The notes beneath the pieces are model-generated. The model searched no databases, was not told the DNA's origin, and was given only the letters and a program-made list of their open reading frames with translations. Both the position numbers and the translations under genes were made by a program. DNA of 64,000 nt, taken from assembly GCA_012934845.2 (NCBI GenBank), contig WNNJ02001820.1:124001-188000 (forward strand), given 5' to 3'. Of this stretch, positions 1 through 10,479 are shown piece after piece. How positions within the stretch are numbered: the stretch's first letter is position 1; the number at the start of each line of letters is the position of its first letter. The stretch is from Pomphorhynchus laevis (lineage: Eukaryota > Acanthocephala > Palaeacanthocephala > Echinorhynchida > Pomphorhynchidae).

Positions 1-639
1 TTTCTTATCATTGGCGAGGACAATCTCAATCTTGCTGCATAATTTATAATAAGAGGCCTATTGAAAATAAAGCACATTCTACTTTCAAAGTATTAATACT
101 CTATAATATACCGATTCAAATGAGTTGTATATCAGGTCTGTAAAGTTAGTATTCGGTTGTTCGGATAACTTGGCCAAAATAAATATCCTGCCGTCATATG
201 TATTGTCAAGCTAAAAAGTACACAACTTATATATAATCCTAGCACATCAAACATATGGCAACACATGTATGATTCTGCTATAACAATAAATTCGTTAAAA
301 ACATTAAAATCATAATTGACCACTAATATTTATTATAATATATGTAATATTGTAATTAACCAATTCGTAAATATTGAAATAAAGTATTTGCTACTTTATA
401 AAAATCTGAATTATATTAAATCTTAAGACTGTAATATTTGTATTTTTAATTCATATATATTACAAACCAGGTCAGTTGACTAAGTCTACTTATTTGTACG
501 ATGTAAATTTAAAAAAACTTAATATTTTAATTTTAAGTTTTTTTATAATTCAGATTTTTAAGAGATAAGAGTTTTTAAAACTTAATTTTACGAATCGATT
601 TAGAAAATATATAGCATGTTTCTGAATTAAGATTATAAA
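1..639. other. AT-rich stretch without a recognisable gene
   Basis: Very AT-rich DNA with no frame longer than about 60 codons and no recognisable domain. Around 470-490 a short motif (GTCAGTTGACTAAGTCTAC) resembles a sequence repeated at about 2,950, 48,410, 48,640 and 50,480, which elsewhere adjoins Penelope-like fragments. The stretch may therefore be decayed element DNA. Confidence 0.4.
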
Positions 640-1139
640 TCATCAGGAAAGTGGCATGTTCTCAGTTTTCGGTCCCCATTCCTCGACCCAAAATATCAGC
701 ATTGGCAAATACAAGCAAATGAAGTGTTTCATATGATGATTTGTGATTGTCTGGTGTATCTTATTCTAGTACAAAGTATATTATTTATTATCCATTCATA
801 AATGTTTTCTTGAGAGTTTAAATTTATTCTATATATTATTGTGTTGATTTATATATTTTACTATTTTCTGCTTGATGTTATTTTTATAGTAACCTAGTTT
901 AAAATATGTATCTATTAAATTATTTAAATGATTTTTAAGAAAGCCAATATCATTACATGTTGTTGCAATTCTTAAAATTTCATTATTTAATGTATTATAT
1001 TTTATATTATATGGTATGCATGAATGCTCATGCAAAAATATGTTTCTTGTAAATTTAAATATGTCATCTTTACGATATAAATTAAAAGTAGTTTTAATTG
1101 ATGATAATTTAATGTTCATATCTAGATAGATACCTAAAT
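640..1139 (-). mobile_element. Penelope-like element, RT C-terminal fragment
   Basis: The minus-strand frame 829-1119 encodes a 96-aa peptide rich in K, N and I. It is clearly homologous to the peptide encoded at 50,997-51,200 (shared IKTTFNLYRK and EHSCIPYNIKY). At 51 kb this follows a Penelope-type reverse transcriptase core, so the fragment is taken as the RT thumb or linker. The non-coding DNA below it (640-820) also matches 50,735-50,945, so both loci carry the same RT-end and downstream sequence. No GIY-YIG domain follows here. It is a truncated relic, not a host gene. Confidence 0.65.
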
Positions 1140-2049
1140 AAAATCCTTTTGATTACTCACCACTATTATTCACTGGAAATGTTGGTAGCTAATTTAAAAA
1201 GTGCTTTCACATTAAACAAATTAATGATATCAATCAGCTGTATTAAAAGTGTATTGAATTATTTAAATGAAAAATCGCTTGTTTTTGTTTTAAGATATAA
1301 AAATACAAAGTTAACATTTTTAAAATTCGATGAAATTAAATATATTTTTTATACCCTTTCCTATAGATGATGACTAGATCTAGTAATGTGAATGATAATT
1401 TGACTTTTTAATTTTTCTGGTAACAATATTTAACCAGAAATTGAATACAAAATCTTGATAGAAGTGATTATCAACGCACAATTCATGAAATATTTGAACG
1501 TAAATGATTGTTATTTTATGTTTATCGTCTACACAACTGAAATAAGCAGCACGGATAACAATCAATTTTAAACGAACATTTTTAAAAAAAATTGATGTTT
1601 GAAATTGCAATTAAAATATTTTTAAAATTATCATTAATATATTTATAATAAATCATATCAAATAACTCAGTCTGTATTTTATACAATATATAGAATAAAA
1701 ATAATGATAAATAATGATAAATAATAATTAATAATTGTTATTTTAAATTTTATATAATAGATATTTATAAAGTTAAAATTTCAATTTAAAATAAAAGTCA
1801 ATTTTTATGAAATTACTAATAAATAACAGACGATGTATCAAAATAAGGAATATATGTCATCAGAAGAATATTAGAAATCTTTATGATGCGAACTAGAGAT
1901 GTGCTTGTAATTTGTTATGCAATTTGATCATTTAGAAGTGATCTAGCCACGAATGAGCATCATTTACCAAAGAGTACACACGTAATGTGCTTTTATCTCT
2001 ACTCAAGATATACTAACTTAATTCACAGTTTACTTATAATATTAAAAAA
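1140..2049. repeat. AT-rich stretch with PLE-associated repeat (about 1,655-1,870)
   Basis: No gene is recognisable. About 1,655-1,870 is a diverged copy of 50,500-50,720: shared blocks include AATAATTAATAATTGTTAT, AAAATAAAAGTCA and CTAATAAATAACAGACG. An inverted copy lies at about 48,180-48,440. At 50.5 kb the repeat directly abuts a PLE RT relic, which suggests it is PLE terminal sequence. Confidence 0.5.
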
Positions 2050-2390
2050 GGAAAACGTGAGGTGTCATCCGGAATGGACTCGGAGTAAAGACGCTACTTA
2101 TCCACATCGAGGAAAGTTAGTTGAGATAGCTAGGACACGTTCTGAAGATGTCTAAGGTCGCATTCCTCGAAGGGTTTTCCAGACCGGACATCTGAAAAGA
2201 GACCTAGAGGTAGACATCAGTACCGGTGGAGATATTTAATCTCTAAACTGGGCAAAGAACGCATTGTACTATCTGAAAGAGAACTCTGTTATGTCGCCCA
2301 GGATGGCGATGTATGGAGTAGTCTGGTTCTTACACTGCCTCCACGACCCGACACCCGGACCAGTGATTAACAAGAAAAATCTTGTGTTAC
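2050..2390 (+). pseudogene. Possible LINE ORF C-terminal relic
   Basis: This block is less AT-rich than its surroundings. Translations contain short runs like the end of RTE- or Jockey-type polymerases: a K-M-S-K-V-A-F patch, then L-G-K-E-R, then V-A-Q-D-G-D-V-W followed by S-L-V-L, in frames that do not join. Ordinary elements have an (A/V)xDR..W..L block there. The assignment rests on weak pattern matching; it could be any decayed coding DNA. Confidence 0.3.
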
Positions 2391-4349
2391 TTTTATTTTT
2401 TTCTTGTCGAGAAATTTTTATTGTTGAACATGTGAGGTGTTATTATTAGCAGCTAATGTGAGGTGTTTTGAGATGTTATTATTAATGAAATAATAATAAC
2501 GTGTAATGATACTAGTCAAATATATAAATGTAATAATAATATGTAATTATACTGGTTTTCTTAGGAGTCATTTAAATAAATTGAGATATATTTTAAACTA
2601 ATGTACTATAAAAGTTAAATTAAGCAATTGTCAACATTATAAATCGATAAGCATTATTATTAAGAATTAACTTGAACTAAAAGTTTTATAGATGGTCGAA
2701 AAATAATCGGTGTTAAAATAATTACATCAGATGAAATGCGTCATTAGCATGTATTTGGCTCCGCTTGTGCTATGTTGGGTAGATGAATAGGGTCTGAAAG
2801 CTAATAACATAGTAGTTCCTCCTAATAACCTCTAATTTTAATTCTAATACATTGTATATTATTTATTAATCGGTTTATAAAAATTGAGTTACAAAAATTA
2901 TTTTTTGAGATTAACATATTTACATTATTAAATTTATAGTACTAAATATGTAGGTTCAGTTTACTGATCTGATTTATCGTGAAATTGCTGATGAAATAAA
3001 AGTTATCTTGAACCTGGTATATCGTGACGTGCAAATAGTGCTTATACAAATTATATCTTATCTGTATTCAAAAAAATACTTTAAAGTTTATTAAAAACAA
3101 AAAAATTAATTTTTATGTCTAATTTATAATTTGTAACAATATAACGTATTCCAATTATTTTTCAAGATAATAATAGGATCGTTTACCAAAGCAAAGCCCT
3201 CATCAGTCAGAACAGTTAAAAACTTAGATCGCATATTAAAGCATCATTAAACAAGTGTCAGTATAACATAATTTTTAAATATTTGTTTCTAAACAATAAA
3301 AGGGCGAAGAGATTTAATTTAATTCATTTTAAACGTTTTATATTATAAAGGCACTAATGACATCATAGTGAACGACTGTGATCTGTAGCGATAATTAATT
3401 TAAAATTATCTGATTAGAATTATAATGTATGGTAACTCTTAAAATATATAATGGAACTTTATTTTAAAAATAACTGATTGAAATCCTTGATCATGATGTA
3501 CTTTAGCGATATTAAAAATATTAGACGTTTTAAAATTAAATAATCCAGTTTATTCGCCTTCCTATTTAAATAAAATAGCGTAACATTAAATAATTAATCA
3601 TAATTAACTATTATGTAGTAAACTATGTCTATATGTGTATGTAGAACGACGAGTATAATATACGGCACAATTAAAATAAATTTCCAAACTTATTTAATTA
3701 ATTTTAAAACTAATTTGTAAATCACATTTTAGACATATATATACTGATCTTGCTAATAAAGTTGTATTATCTGTGGTATCTATAACACAACATATATTAT
3801 TATGGTGGCAACATATATTATTAAGTACTATATAGGAAAGTACATCGCGAATACACCCTTGTGATACTGACCTGTGGTTTCTGTACTTCGAAATTGCATT
3901 GCTGTTGGCAAGTGACTAAGTTGATTTTGAATTGAGCAGCAGAAAAGTTTTCATTTTCTTAAAATTATTCAACGCTTATCAATCCTATCAATGAACTGCT
4001 TAAAAACGGAGTTAAAAATACAAACCATTCGGTATCGATGGCGATAAATAGATATATAGACTGTTCAAATCGTTACTCGAAACCCATATATCTAAATTGA
4101 AAAATAAAACCAAAACAAAAATATCACGGAAGCAAAATATCATGTTATTTCAATAAACATTGTTCCTCTGTAAAAAATACTGAATTTATGTATTATTGGT
4201 TACGACCTTTTTATTACTTTTTATATATTATTTTTATATTATTTACTATGTATTATTGGTTACGTTTTTATTATTTCTTTTTCTTATTTTCGAACAAGTT
4301 TGATGAATTATTAATTTAAAAAAGAGAAGTTTAGATCTTCTAAATGTAG
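2391..4349. other. AT-rich intergenic stretch
   Basis: No coding region is recognisable. The PLE-associated motif (TTCAGTTTACTGATCTGA) occurs near 2,953. A 16-bp word TATGTATTATTGGTTACG recurs at about 4,186 and 4,247, some 60 bp apart, just upstream of the GIY-YIG fragment. Otherwise it is low-complexity AT DNA. Confidence 0.4.
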
Positions 4350-4943
4350 CAGAAAAATTGTATAGTTTGTGATGTTATAAATAATAATAATTGTATTGTA
4401 AGTAATACGACAAACAAATGTTTTTCATTAAATATTAATAATAATTGTAACTGCAATACCGCAGGTGTAGTGTATCTAATACAATGTACATGTGGATTGC
4501 AATATATAGGAAAAACATATCAAATGTTAAAAACTAGGTTTAGGCAACACATATATAATATACATCATAATAGTCAAACTATATTTCATAAACATATGAG
4601 ATTAATAGGACATGATATTAAAAACTGTAAATTATTTATTTTAGAACATATTATCGAAGAAAACATTTCAATATTAAATCAAAAACTATTAGAAAAAGAA
4701 GATTTTTGGATTAAAACGCTTAATTCCATGTACCCATTAGGATTGAATGACGTGGTACAAGGAATTGGCAGAAGTAGTATAATACATAATAAACAACTCT
4801 ATTATAATAATCCGGTTAGACGCAAACGAAGAACTCATGGTGATAAAAGGAATAGGAAAAATAGAGTTAAAAATATTAAAAAAGATGAATATATTTATGA
4901 ACAATTAGAAATATTAAAACAACTTTTAAGTGATAATAAATAA
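4350..4943 (+). mobile_element. Penelope-like element, GIY-YIG endonuclease fragment
   Basis: Open for 197 codons without an ATG at its start, so it is a fragment. The N-terminal part carries spaced cysteines (CIVCDV, CIVSNTT, CNCN), followed by the GIY-YIG core VVYLIQCTCGLQYIGKT and the helix LKTRFRQHIYNI. A later LLEKEDFWIKTL segment has the acidic residue expected late in the domain. The tail is strongly basic (RRKRRTHGDKRNRK), like a nuclear localisation signal. In GIY-YIG(+) Penelope elements this C-terminal domain nicks target DNA for reverse transcription. No RT frame lies upstream, so the element is 5'-truncated or rearranged. Confidence 0.85.
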
Positions 4944-5321
4944 AAAATATGTAAATATAAGAAGTTTTTTCAAAAATATCATTTGTTCAATAAATCAAAG
5001 ATTAATTAACGATTATGATAGGTAAAGATGACTTTCACGAATCAATTGAGCATATCCTACTGTAAGTAATTCAAATTGCTTCAAAAAATATATTACCGAG
5101 GCAAACTTACATTATATTCATTGCATTAAGAAACTAAGGCATAAATAATTGTCGAGATGGTTTAAGAAAATATGAAATCGATAAGTAATTATGAAAGCAA
5201 AACAACGCTTTTTCTGAGTGGCGAAATATTTAGCGTTTCCTTATAAAAATATTAATCATTTAGTAATCACCAATATCTGGACGCAAATGTTCATTACTAT
5301 ACAGATAATGGAATAGAACAG
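4944..5321. other. AT-rich stretch, probably PLE 3' flank
   Basis: No frame or motif is recognisable. It directly follows the GIY-YIG stop codon and may include the element's 3' untranslated sequence, but I see no defined end. Confidence 0.3.
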
Positions 5322-5840
5322 AATGTATTTATGTGGCAAATGTGGACAGGACCACTTACAGGTCCACCAATAAAACAATAAAAAAGAAACAAAAATAAAA
5401 TTCAGTATTGTACATTGGCAATAAATGTGTAAAGGATCAATACTTCAGATTTATCGTTAGCATTGCCGGCAATAGATTTTTGTGTTCATTGACAAGATAT
5501 ATACGCTTGAGGGACAGATGTGAAATGAATAAAGATCAAGTTAGATTTTGCCGAGGGATAAAAGCTGGATTGAAAAGGGCTGTTAAAATATGTGAAAGTA
5601 TGAAGATGAGCGAATGACAACGGGAAAGCGGCTCTATGCCAGTAGCCCAGAAACATGGTATGTGCGAAGGCCATAATTATTACAATATCTAGGAATGACT
5701 AAGAGACCTGTGTGACTTAATCGTAGAGTTAGAGAATATATATGGACTGAGTCCTGGGAAGGAAGTTTAAAATAGGATGGTGAAAAACAATAGTAAGGAC
5801 ATAGAGTGACGCGTTGAGAAATGCTTTGCAATAACGATAA
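5322..5840 (-). mobile_element. L2/CR1-like LINE 3' fragment
   Basis: Read on the minus strand, the 5,322-5,390 end carries GTGGACCTGTAAGTGG, then a short spacer, then CATTTGCCACATAAATA. This is the 3' tail seen in the better L2-like copies ending near 18,490 and 53,450 and in the fragment starting at 19,845. The upstream 450 bp has only short broken frames (5,486-5,674 and 5,634-5,831, minus) that I cannot align to the RT. The 3' end call is firm; how far the element extends is uncertain. Confidence 0.5.
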
Positions 5841-6107
5841 TGTATTTAACTTTATAACGAGAGCAACTCAAAGTCGCAATAGAATGTATTAGAATGTATT
5901 CTACGTGGTAGCAAATTATGCACTAAAATTTTAAATATGAGCTACTCACAACGCCTACTCGCGGTCAAGTTGACTTGCCACTGAAGAAATATAACGTTGC
6001 TGCATTAGGGATATGGACTCATTATTTGAGATTATACATAAACACTATCTTAAGATTTGGATTCGGGTGTTGTAAAATAAACAAATTAAATTATGGTGAT
6101 AATTACA

Positions 6108-6599
6108 TTAAAAATCCAAAACAGTGTGTAGTAAGATTACAAATAGTGTTTTCTTCAAACTCATTTTAATAATTTTAGGACCGCCGGGATTGTAAAGATC
6201 ACTCATGCGTTTCCAATCAGTTTCTGTTTGTCCAACAATAAAACCTAAGGCTTTTCTATGTACATGATTCTTTCGTTCTTCCAAATCTGCCAACTTCACT
6301 CGTTTCTGATCATTGTCACTGGAAATAAATCTCTCGTCGATGCCATCATCTGTTTGCTTTAAAGCTTTTTTCTTATTCTTCGTAGTTAAGTTGTTTAAGC
6401 TATCGAGTTGATCTAAATTACTCGTATCGGATTCGTTAATTTCCCATCTGCTAGATTTAGACGGTGAATCATTTGAATCAGATGCTGAGAACTTTGAATT
6501 AGCGTTAGCTGATTGTTGAGTGATTGTAGCCGTATAGTCATCGTTGCAAGTATTTGTTTGCGAAATATCATCCATTTCTACGTTATCAATGACATCCTC
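6108..6599 (-). CDS. Possible host-gene exon, unknown function
   Basis: A minus-strand frame of about 163 codons with unusually even composition for this region. It is rich in S, N, D and K in its first two thirds (low complexity, probably disordered), then a more ordered, charged end: LEERKNHVHRKALGFI, then WKRMSDLYNPGG. I do not recognise the protein. The frame runs upstream past its first ATG (6,575) to 6,599, where a pyrimidine-rich stretch ending in CTGCAG forms a plausible splice acceptor. This makes an internal exon likelier than a complete gene. No partner exon was identified. Its separation from LINE copy A suggests a host gene interrupted by repeats, but a transposon ORF is not excluded. 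Confidence 0.3.
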   Translation of the reverse strand, partial: EDVIDNVEMDDISQTNTCNDDYTATITQQSANANSKFSASDSNDSPSKSSRWEINESDTSNLDQLDSLNNLTTKNKKKALKQTDDGIDERFISSDNDQKRVKLADLEERKNHVHRKALGFIVGQTETDWKRMSDLYNPGGPKIIKMSLKKTLFVILLHTVLDF

Positions 6600-6694
6600 C
6601 TGCAGAATGGTGGTCGTATAAAAAATGAAACAATCATCCGGAAGCAGTTCCTATTTATTAGACATGTCCATTGCTTCTTCTGTGCTTAATGCTC

Positions 6695-8017
6695 CTATTT
6701 CTCTCTGTTCGTTGATAAGCCTGTCGCCTTTATTGTCAAAGGATATTTATTAGCCCGCTCCGATTTTGACCGATCGAATGGTGGGGATATAATCTCTGAG
6801 CCCTGTCCTGACGTCCATCGGACCTTCGGCTCTTGGCTAGGCATCTGGCCAAAGTAGTCTTCGTTTTCTGGAAGGCTCTTGAGAAGAGCTTTCGCATTGC
6901 CTCGCATCAACGCAACATATATTCGCTGAAAAAGATCTCGAGCGGCATTTGAGTACGTGGTATTGCGGCGAGCGGCGAGATACCGCGCTATTCTGCGGAT
7001 AAGTCGTTCTCCGTCTGCGGAGTTTAGAATAAGATTGGACTTGGGTAACTGGTCTTTTAATCTTAAAAAGAAACGGCTGATGTCTGAGACTACGTCCTTA
7101 CACCTGCGTCCAGAGAGCAGGGCTGTGGTATCATCAGCGTACACCACTAGACGTTGCTGTCGTTTAAATATTTTGAATAGATTGATGGAGGCAGCAAGAT
7201 ATAAGATAGGAGAGAGAGGGGAACCTTGAGGCACACCCGTAATAGGGTAGAACTGACGCGCATCAGGGTCATCATCATAGTAAAATCGCTTGGTATACAG
7301 CAGTATCTCCACCCTGTTAACAATTCTTGCAGGCAACCCGAGGGACCTGAGAGAAGAGATAACAAAAGGTATTGATATACGGTCAAATGCAGCGGAAAAA
7401 TCAAGGAAAACAGCCACAACGAGTTGATGGCTATTCTCCCGACAGAACCGTTGCACCTCACCCACTGCTGAATGGACCGAGCGACTTTTGACGAACCCAT
7501 GGAAACCGGGTGGGATTAAATTTCGCTTACTTAGATGATCGCGGATTCTACGCGCAAGCGCTTTTTCGTAGATCGAAACGAGGGAATTTTGAATCGAAAT
7601 TGGCCGCAGGTCTTTAGGACATGAGACCGGATGCTTTTTTGGAATAAAAATTCTTTTGCTAATGTTGATGCCGGCCACATCGGATGGGGTGGCTAATAGC
7701 ATTGTTACGGCCACCTCCCTTCTTTGATCAGCTGTCAAAAGCTGACATACACGAGAAGAGAGTGGAGCGACGGAATTGGAGGTGCCCTGTAGAGGCCCCC
7801 AGGCGTTGAGAATATCTGGCACAAATAAGTCTCTACTCCTGAAGTCTCCCCAGAGCGCTAGCACCTTGAGTTTTGTCGGAGTGGGACAAAATACTCGACC
7901 TTTATAGGTTGTCGAGAGAAACGCGGTAGCTTGCGAAGAGAGATAGGAGTTAAATTCGGTTAAACTCTCATTACCAATTCGGGGAAAGCGTTGGATGGCT
8001 GCATGGAAGAAAGCCAC
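6695..8017 (-). pseudogene. LINE J ORF2, RT part (copy A), fused to unknown sequence
   Basis: Contains the RT blocks CPKDLRPISIQNSLVSIYEK, HGFVKSRS, AVFLDFSAAFDRISIPF (catalytic Asp), GVPQGSPLSPILY and LVVYADDTTALL (the YADD active site). Relative to copy E, the stretch from KVLA to WGDFRSRD is fused in frame, removing about 100 residues. After LILNS (near 7,017) the frame stays open for about 108 residues of unrelated, less AT-rich sequence (RRIARYLAARR, then RDLFQRIYVALMRG). I do not recognise that tail. Confidence 0.75.
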
Positions 8018-8140
8018 TCTGATCGGATCAAAGTGGAATCTTCTTCAAAGCAGCGTATCCTCCTCTATCCGCCAACAAATTAAATCATGAGAGGTGGACA
8101 GATGTTGACGCGATTGCTTGGTACAGAGGGGTTTAAACAA

Positions 8141-8713
8141 TTACCTCTTATGTAGCAATGGTAAGTCGAGGAGTGAATTCGTTGATGTGCAATGAAAGGT
8201 TGGGGAGGGTGGTTTATGAATAAGATAACCGTTCCTGGCTCTGCGGAGGGCTGCATTAATCCAACGACCAGTTCTGTCGTTGAAGTCACCTAGTATCATG
8301 TCATAGCCGCCGTCAATAATTCCATCCAGAAGGTCACGGTTCTTGTGAATCTCCCCTGGACGAATGTAAACGTTAACAAGACTGATGCGTTTACCGTTCT
8401 TAACGAGTGAGACTACTAGACAAGACAGGGCTGGACAAGAGTAATTTAGCAAGAGGGAAGATCTTAAAGAGCACTTAACTAAGGTCAAGAGTCCTTGAGA
8501 AGAAGAGGAATGATGCGGGGTTATGTACGGAGTATAGTGTAAATAAATGTGCTTAGGGATAAATCGAGTAATGTCCTGGGGCAGACGGATAGACCGCGTC
8601 TCCTGAAGGACTATGACATCTGCGTCTCTACCAGATAAAAGTCTAAGGGCAGAAGCACCTCCCGAATTCCACTGAAGAATATTCAGTGAAAAAGGCTCAG
8701 GCTTACTCACCAT
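8141..8713 (-). pseudogene. LINE J ORF2, APE endonuclease part (copy A)
   Basis: Starts at an ATG 5 nt after the ORF1 stop. It carries AP-endonuclease-like landmarks: LNILQWNSGG (N-terminal Asn block), DVIVLQETR (catalytic Glu), VNVYIRPGEIHKNRDLL and LGDFNDRTGRWINAALR (the GDFN active-site block). The homologous region in copy E reads straight into the linker and RT; here the frame is lost after PLLHKR, separating the endonuclease from the RT half. The enzyme nicks chromosomal DNA to prime reverse transcription. Confidence 0.8.
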
Positions 8714-8717
8714 TGTG

Positions 8718-9866
8718 TTAAATTAGTTGGAAGGGGGATGCCAACCTAGACAGAGCTAGGTGCAAGAGGGTTACCCCCTTGCCACTAGCACCATCTAGGG
8801 TCGGACTCCCCAAGGCAGTATCATCATTTCCCGAGGAGGCCATAGACTTCAACAATTTTCCGATCTTGAGAGGAGGAACGGGCTGAGCAGACCCGCCACG
8901 CTTCTTAGTGCTGGGGGTATGCAACAAATCGGCTGGAACTGGTGCCACCGTGGGCGTGCCTACGAGAGAGGAGATGAGTGGCAAAAAAAGAGCTTGTAGT
9001 TCACTAATAATCATCTTCTTTTGGTTAGCCAGAAGATGTATAATGTCATTATTTGACATCCGATCTGGAGCGGCAGCAGCAGCGTACGATTTCGTAATCG
9101 GCTTAGAAAATCTCTGACTGTAGGCTTTAAACAGGGTGCATTTTTTCGACCAAGCGGGGTGCACTCCCCCACAGTTTACACAATAGGGTGTGGTAAGGCA
9201 TTTGTCGTTGTTAGCCGGGTGCGGGCAGTCACCCTTGCCACAAACACCACAAACAGAGGAATTAGAACAGGTGGAGGACCAGTGCCCCCAGCCGTGACAT
9301 TTTTGGCAATGAGGGTAGGTGAGGGTGTCCTCACTAATCAGCAAGAATTTCAAATTGAATCCCAAAAAGGGATTAGCTGTTGAAGCGGCAAGAATGTGCC
9401 CGTTGTCTAGATCCGTCTCAGCAAAGGCAACTGGGAGCGGGTCACCGCCTTTACCCAGTACCTGTCTGATTGAAGAAAGTTTGAACAGTTTTTTTAATTG
9501 ATCAATATCATCGTCAGAATTGAACGAAGGAAAATTAGAAATTTTTAAAGTACATCTTAGCGGCAGAATAGTTATAGTACCAATAGTAGATAGATTAGTG
9601 GAAAAGAATTTTCTGTAATCCTCGAGTATGTCACCATTCGCAAAGGAGACCCTGAGTGTATTCTCGAGGGTTTTAAGAGAGTTGAATAAAACTCTATTCC
9701 TAGTAATCATGGCGAAATCTCGAAGGAACGTGCCAAATAAGGCGTGTTTTTGAATAGGTTTTGTTGCTCTTATTACACATAAATGTGCTAGTTTAGGAAC
9801 AGGAGGGAGGTAATCCTCCACATCATGTTTAGTGAAACAAAAATCACTAACCTTGCCAGATAACAT
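8718..9866 (-). CDS. LINE J ORF1, nucleic-acid-binding protein
   Basis: 382 codons from the ATG at 9,866; the frame is open slightly further upstream, but that is the first ATG. The middle holds three CCHC-type zinc knuckles in a row: CQKCHGWGHWSSTC, CGVCGKGDCPHPANNDKC and CVNCGGVHPAWSKKC. The N-terminal half has the LFGTFLRDF..NRVLFNS block shared with the ORF1 remains in copies B, D and G. ORF1 of such LINEs coats the element RNA in a cytoplasmic RNP. The C-terminal fifth is P/S/G-rich and probably disordered. This is the only uninterrupted ORF1 in the window. Confidence 0.8.
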   Translation of the reverse strand: MLSGKVSDFCFTKHDVEDYLPPVPKLAHLCVIRATKPIQKHALFGTFLRDFAMITRNRVLFNSLKTLENTLRVSFANGDILEDYRKFFSTNLSTIGTITILPLRCTLKISNFPSFNSDDDIDQLKKLFKLSSIRQVLGKGGDPLPVAFAETDLDNGHILAASTANPFLGFNLKFLLISEDTLTYPHCQKCHGWGHWSSTCSNSSVCGVCGKGDCPHPANNDKCLTTPYCVNCGGVHPAWSKKCTLFKAYSQRFSKPITKSYAAAAAPDRMSNNDIIHLLANQKKMIISELQALFLPLISSLVGTPTVAPVPADLLHTPSTKKRGGSAQPVPPLKIGKLLKSMASSGNDDTALGSPTLDGASGKGVTLLHLALSRLASPFQLI

Positions 9867-9911
9867 CTTGTTAATCGAGATAAGAATATAGGTTAACCTG
9901 AATCTCTGCAA

Positions 9912-10367
9912 TTCTGTGAATTGTAATGAAAACTGTTGACTATATTGTGATAATTAGCAGTACTGAAATACTGGCTATAGTATTTTGTTTCTATTGTTTA
10001 ATGATTTGGTAAAAATGTGAACATTTGCATAGACAAAAAAGTATATCATTTAATGAATTCCATGATTAAAAGGCTTGCACCAGGATTTATTATAGTGAAC
10101 TCTGTACAAACAAATTTTCTTTCCTGAAATTTCATGATTAAAAAAATGTCAGAACAGCATTCCCTACAAATTAATATCAATCATTGAATTTGAACGAGGC
10201 CTGCTGTTTTTTATTTGATTTTATTGAAAAGCCATATCCAGCAAATGAAAATTGAATTTATTTTCAATATTTGGGCAGAACAAATATGTCATTATCAGGA
10301 ATATTTAATCTGAAAATAAAGAAATTAATAATTACAAAGTATATAGTTTAAATTCATTCTAGAGTTT
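9912..10367. other. AT-rich stretch, no gene seen
   Basis: Lies upstream of LINE J copy A and probably includes the element's short 5' UTR in its first tens of bases. Nothing else is recognisable. Confidence 0.35.
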
Positions 10368-10479
10368 TCAAAGCTTATAGTATGACCAGTGCTATGACCA
10401 TGATTCGCCACTACAGACTTTTGTATCGGTGAAGCTCTGCGGATCATGCCTATAGCACTGACCATACTATAGACTTTGA
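10368..10479. repeat. Foldback repeat with 38-bp arms
   Basis: Arms at about 10,368-10,406 and 10,441-10,479 are inverted copies with few mismatches: TCAAAGCTTATAGTATGACC against the reverse complement TCAAAGTCTATAGTATGGTC, continuing with CAGTGCTAT. The loop is about 35 nt. It could be a small MITE or an inverted terminal piece of a retroelement. Confidence 0.65.

Larger units (their letters stand above)
6695..9866 (-). mobile_element. LINE J copy A (Jockey/I-like), chimeric 3' end
   Basis: Non-LTR retrotransposon with ORF1 (8,718-9,866) and ORF2 (APE-type endonuclease plus RT, 6,695-8,713). ORF1 stops 5 nt before the ORF2 start, as expected for termination-reinitiation in two-ORF LINEs. 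Compared with copy E, the RT half carries an in-frame loss of roughly 100 codons near 7,857. Below about 7,017 it diverges abruptly into unrelated sequence, so the real 3' end is missing. The frame changes between the endonuclease and RT parts, so the copy is dead. Confidence 0.85.

Noticed and set aside
3190-3220. CTGATGAGGGC on the minus strand near 3,210 as a hammerhead core
   Set aside because: The second core box is disrupted (TGGTAAACG) and no flanking stems are evident.
6957-7229. Plus-strand 90-codon frame in LINE J copy A
   Set aside because: Antisense to the RT active-site region of copy A.
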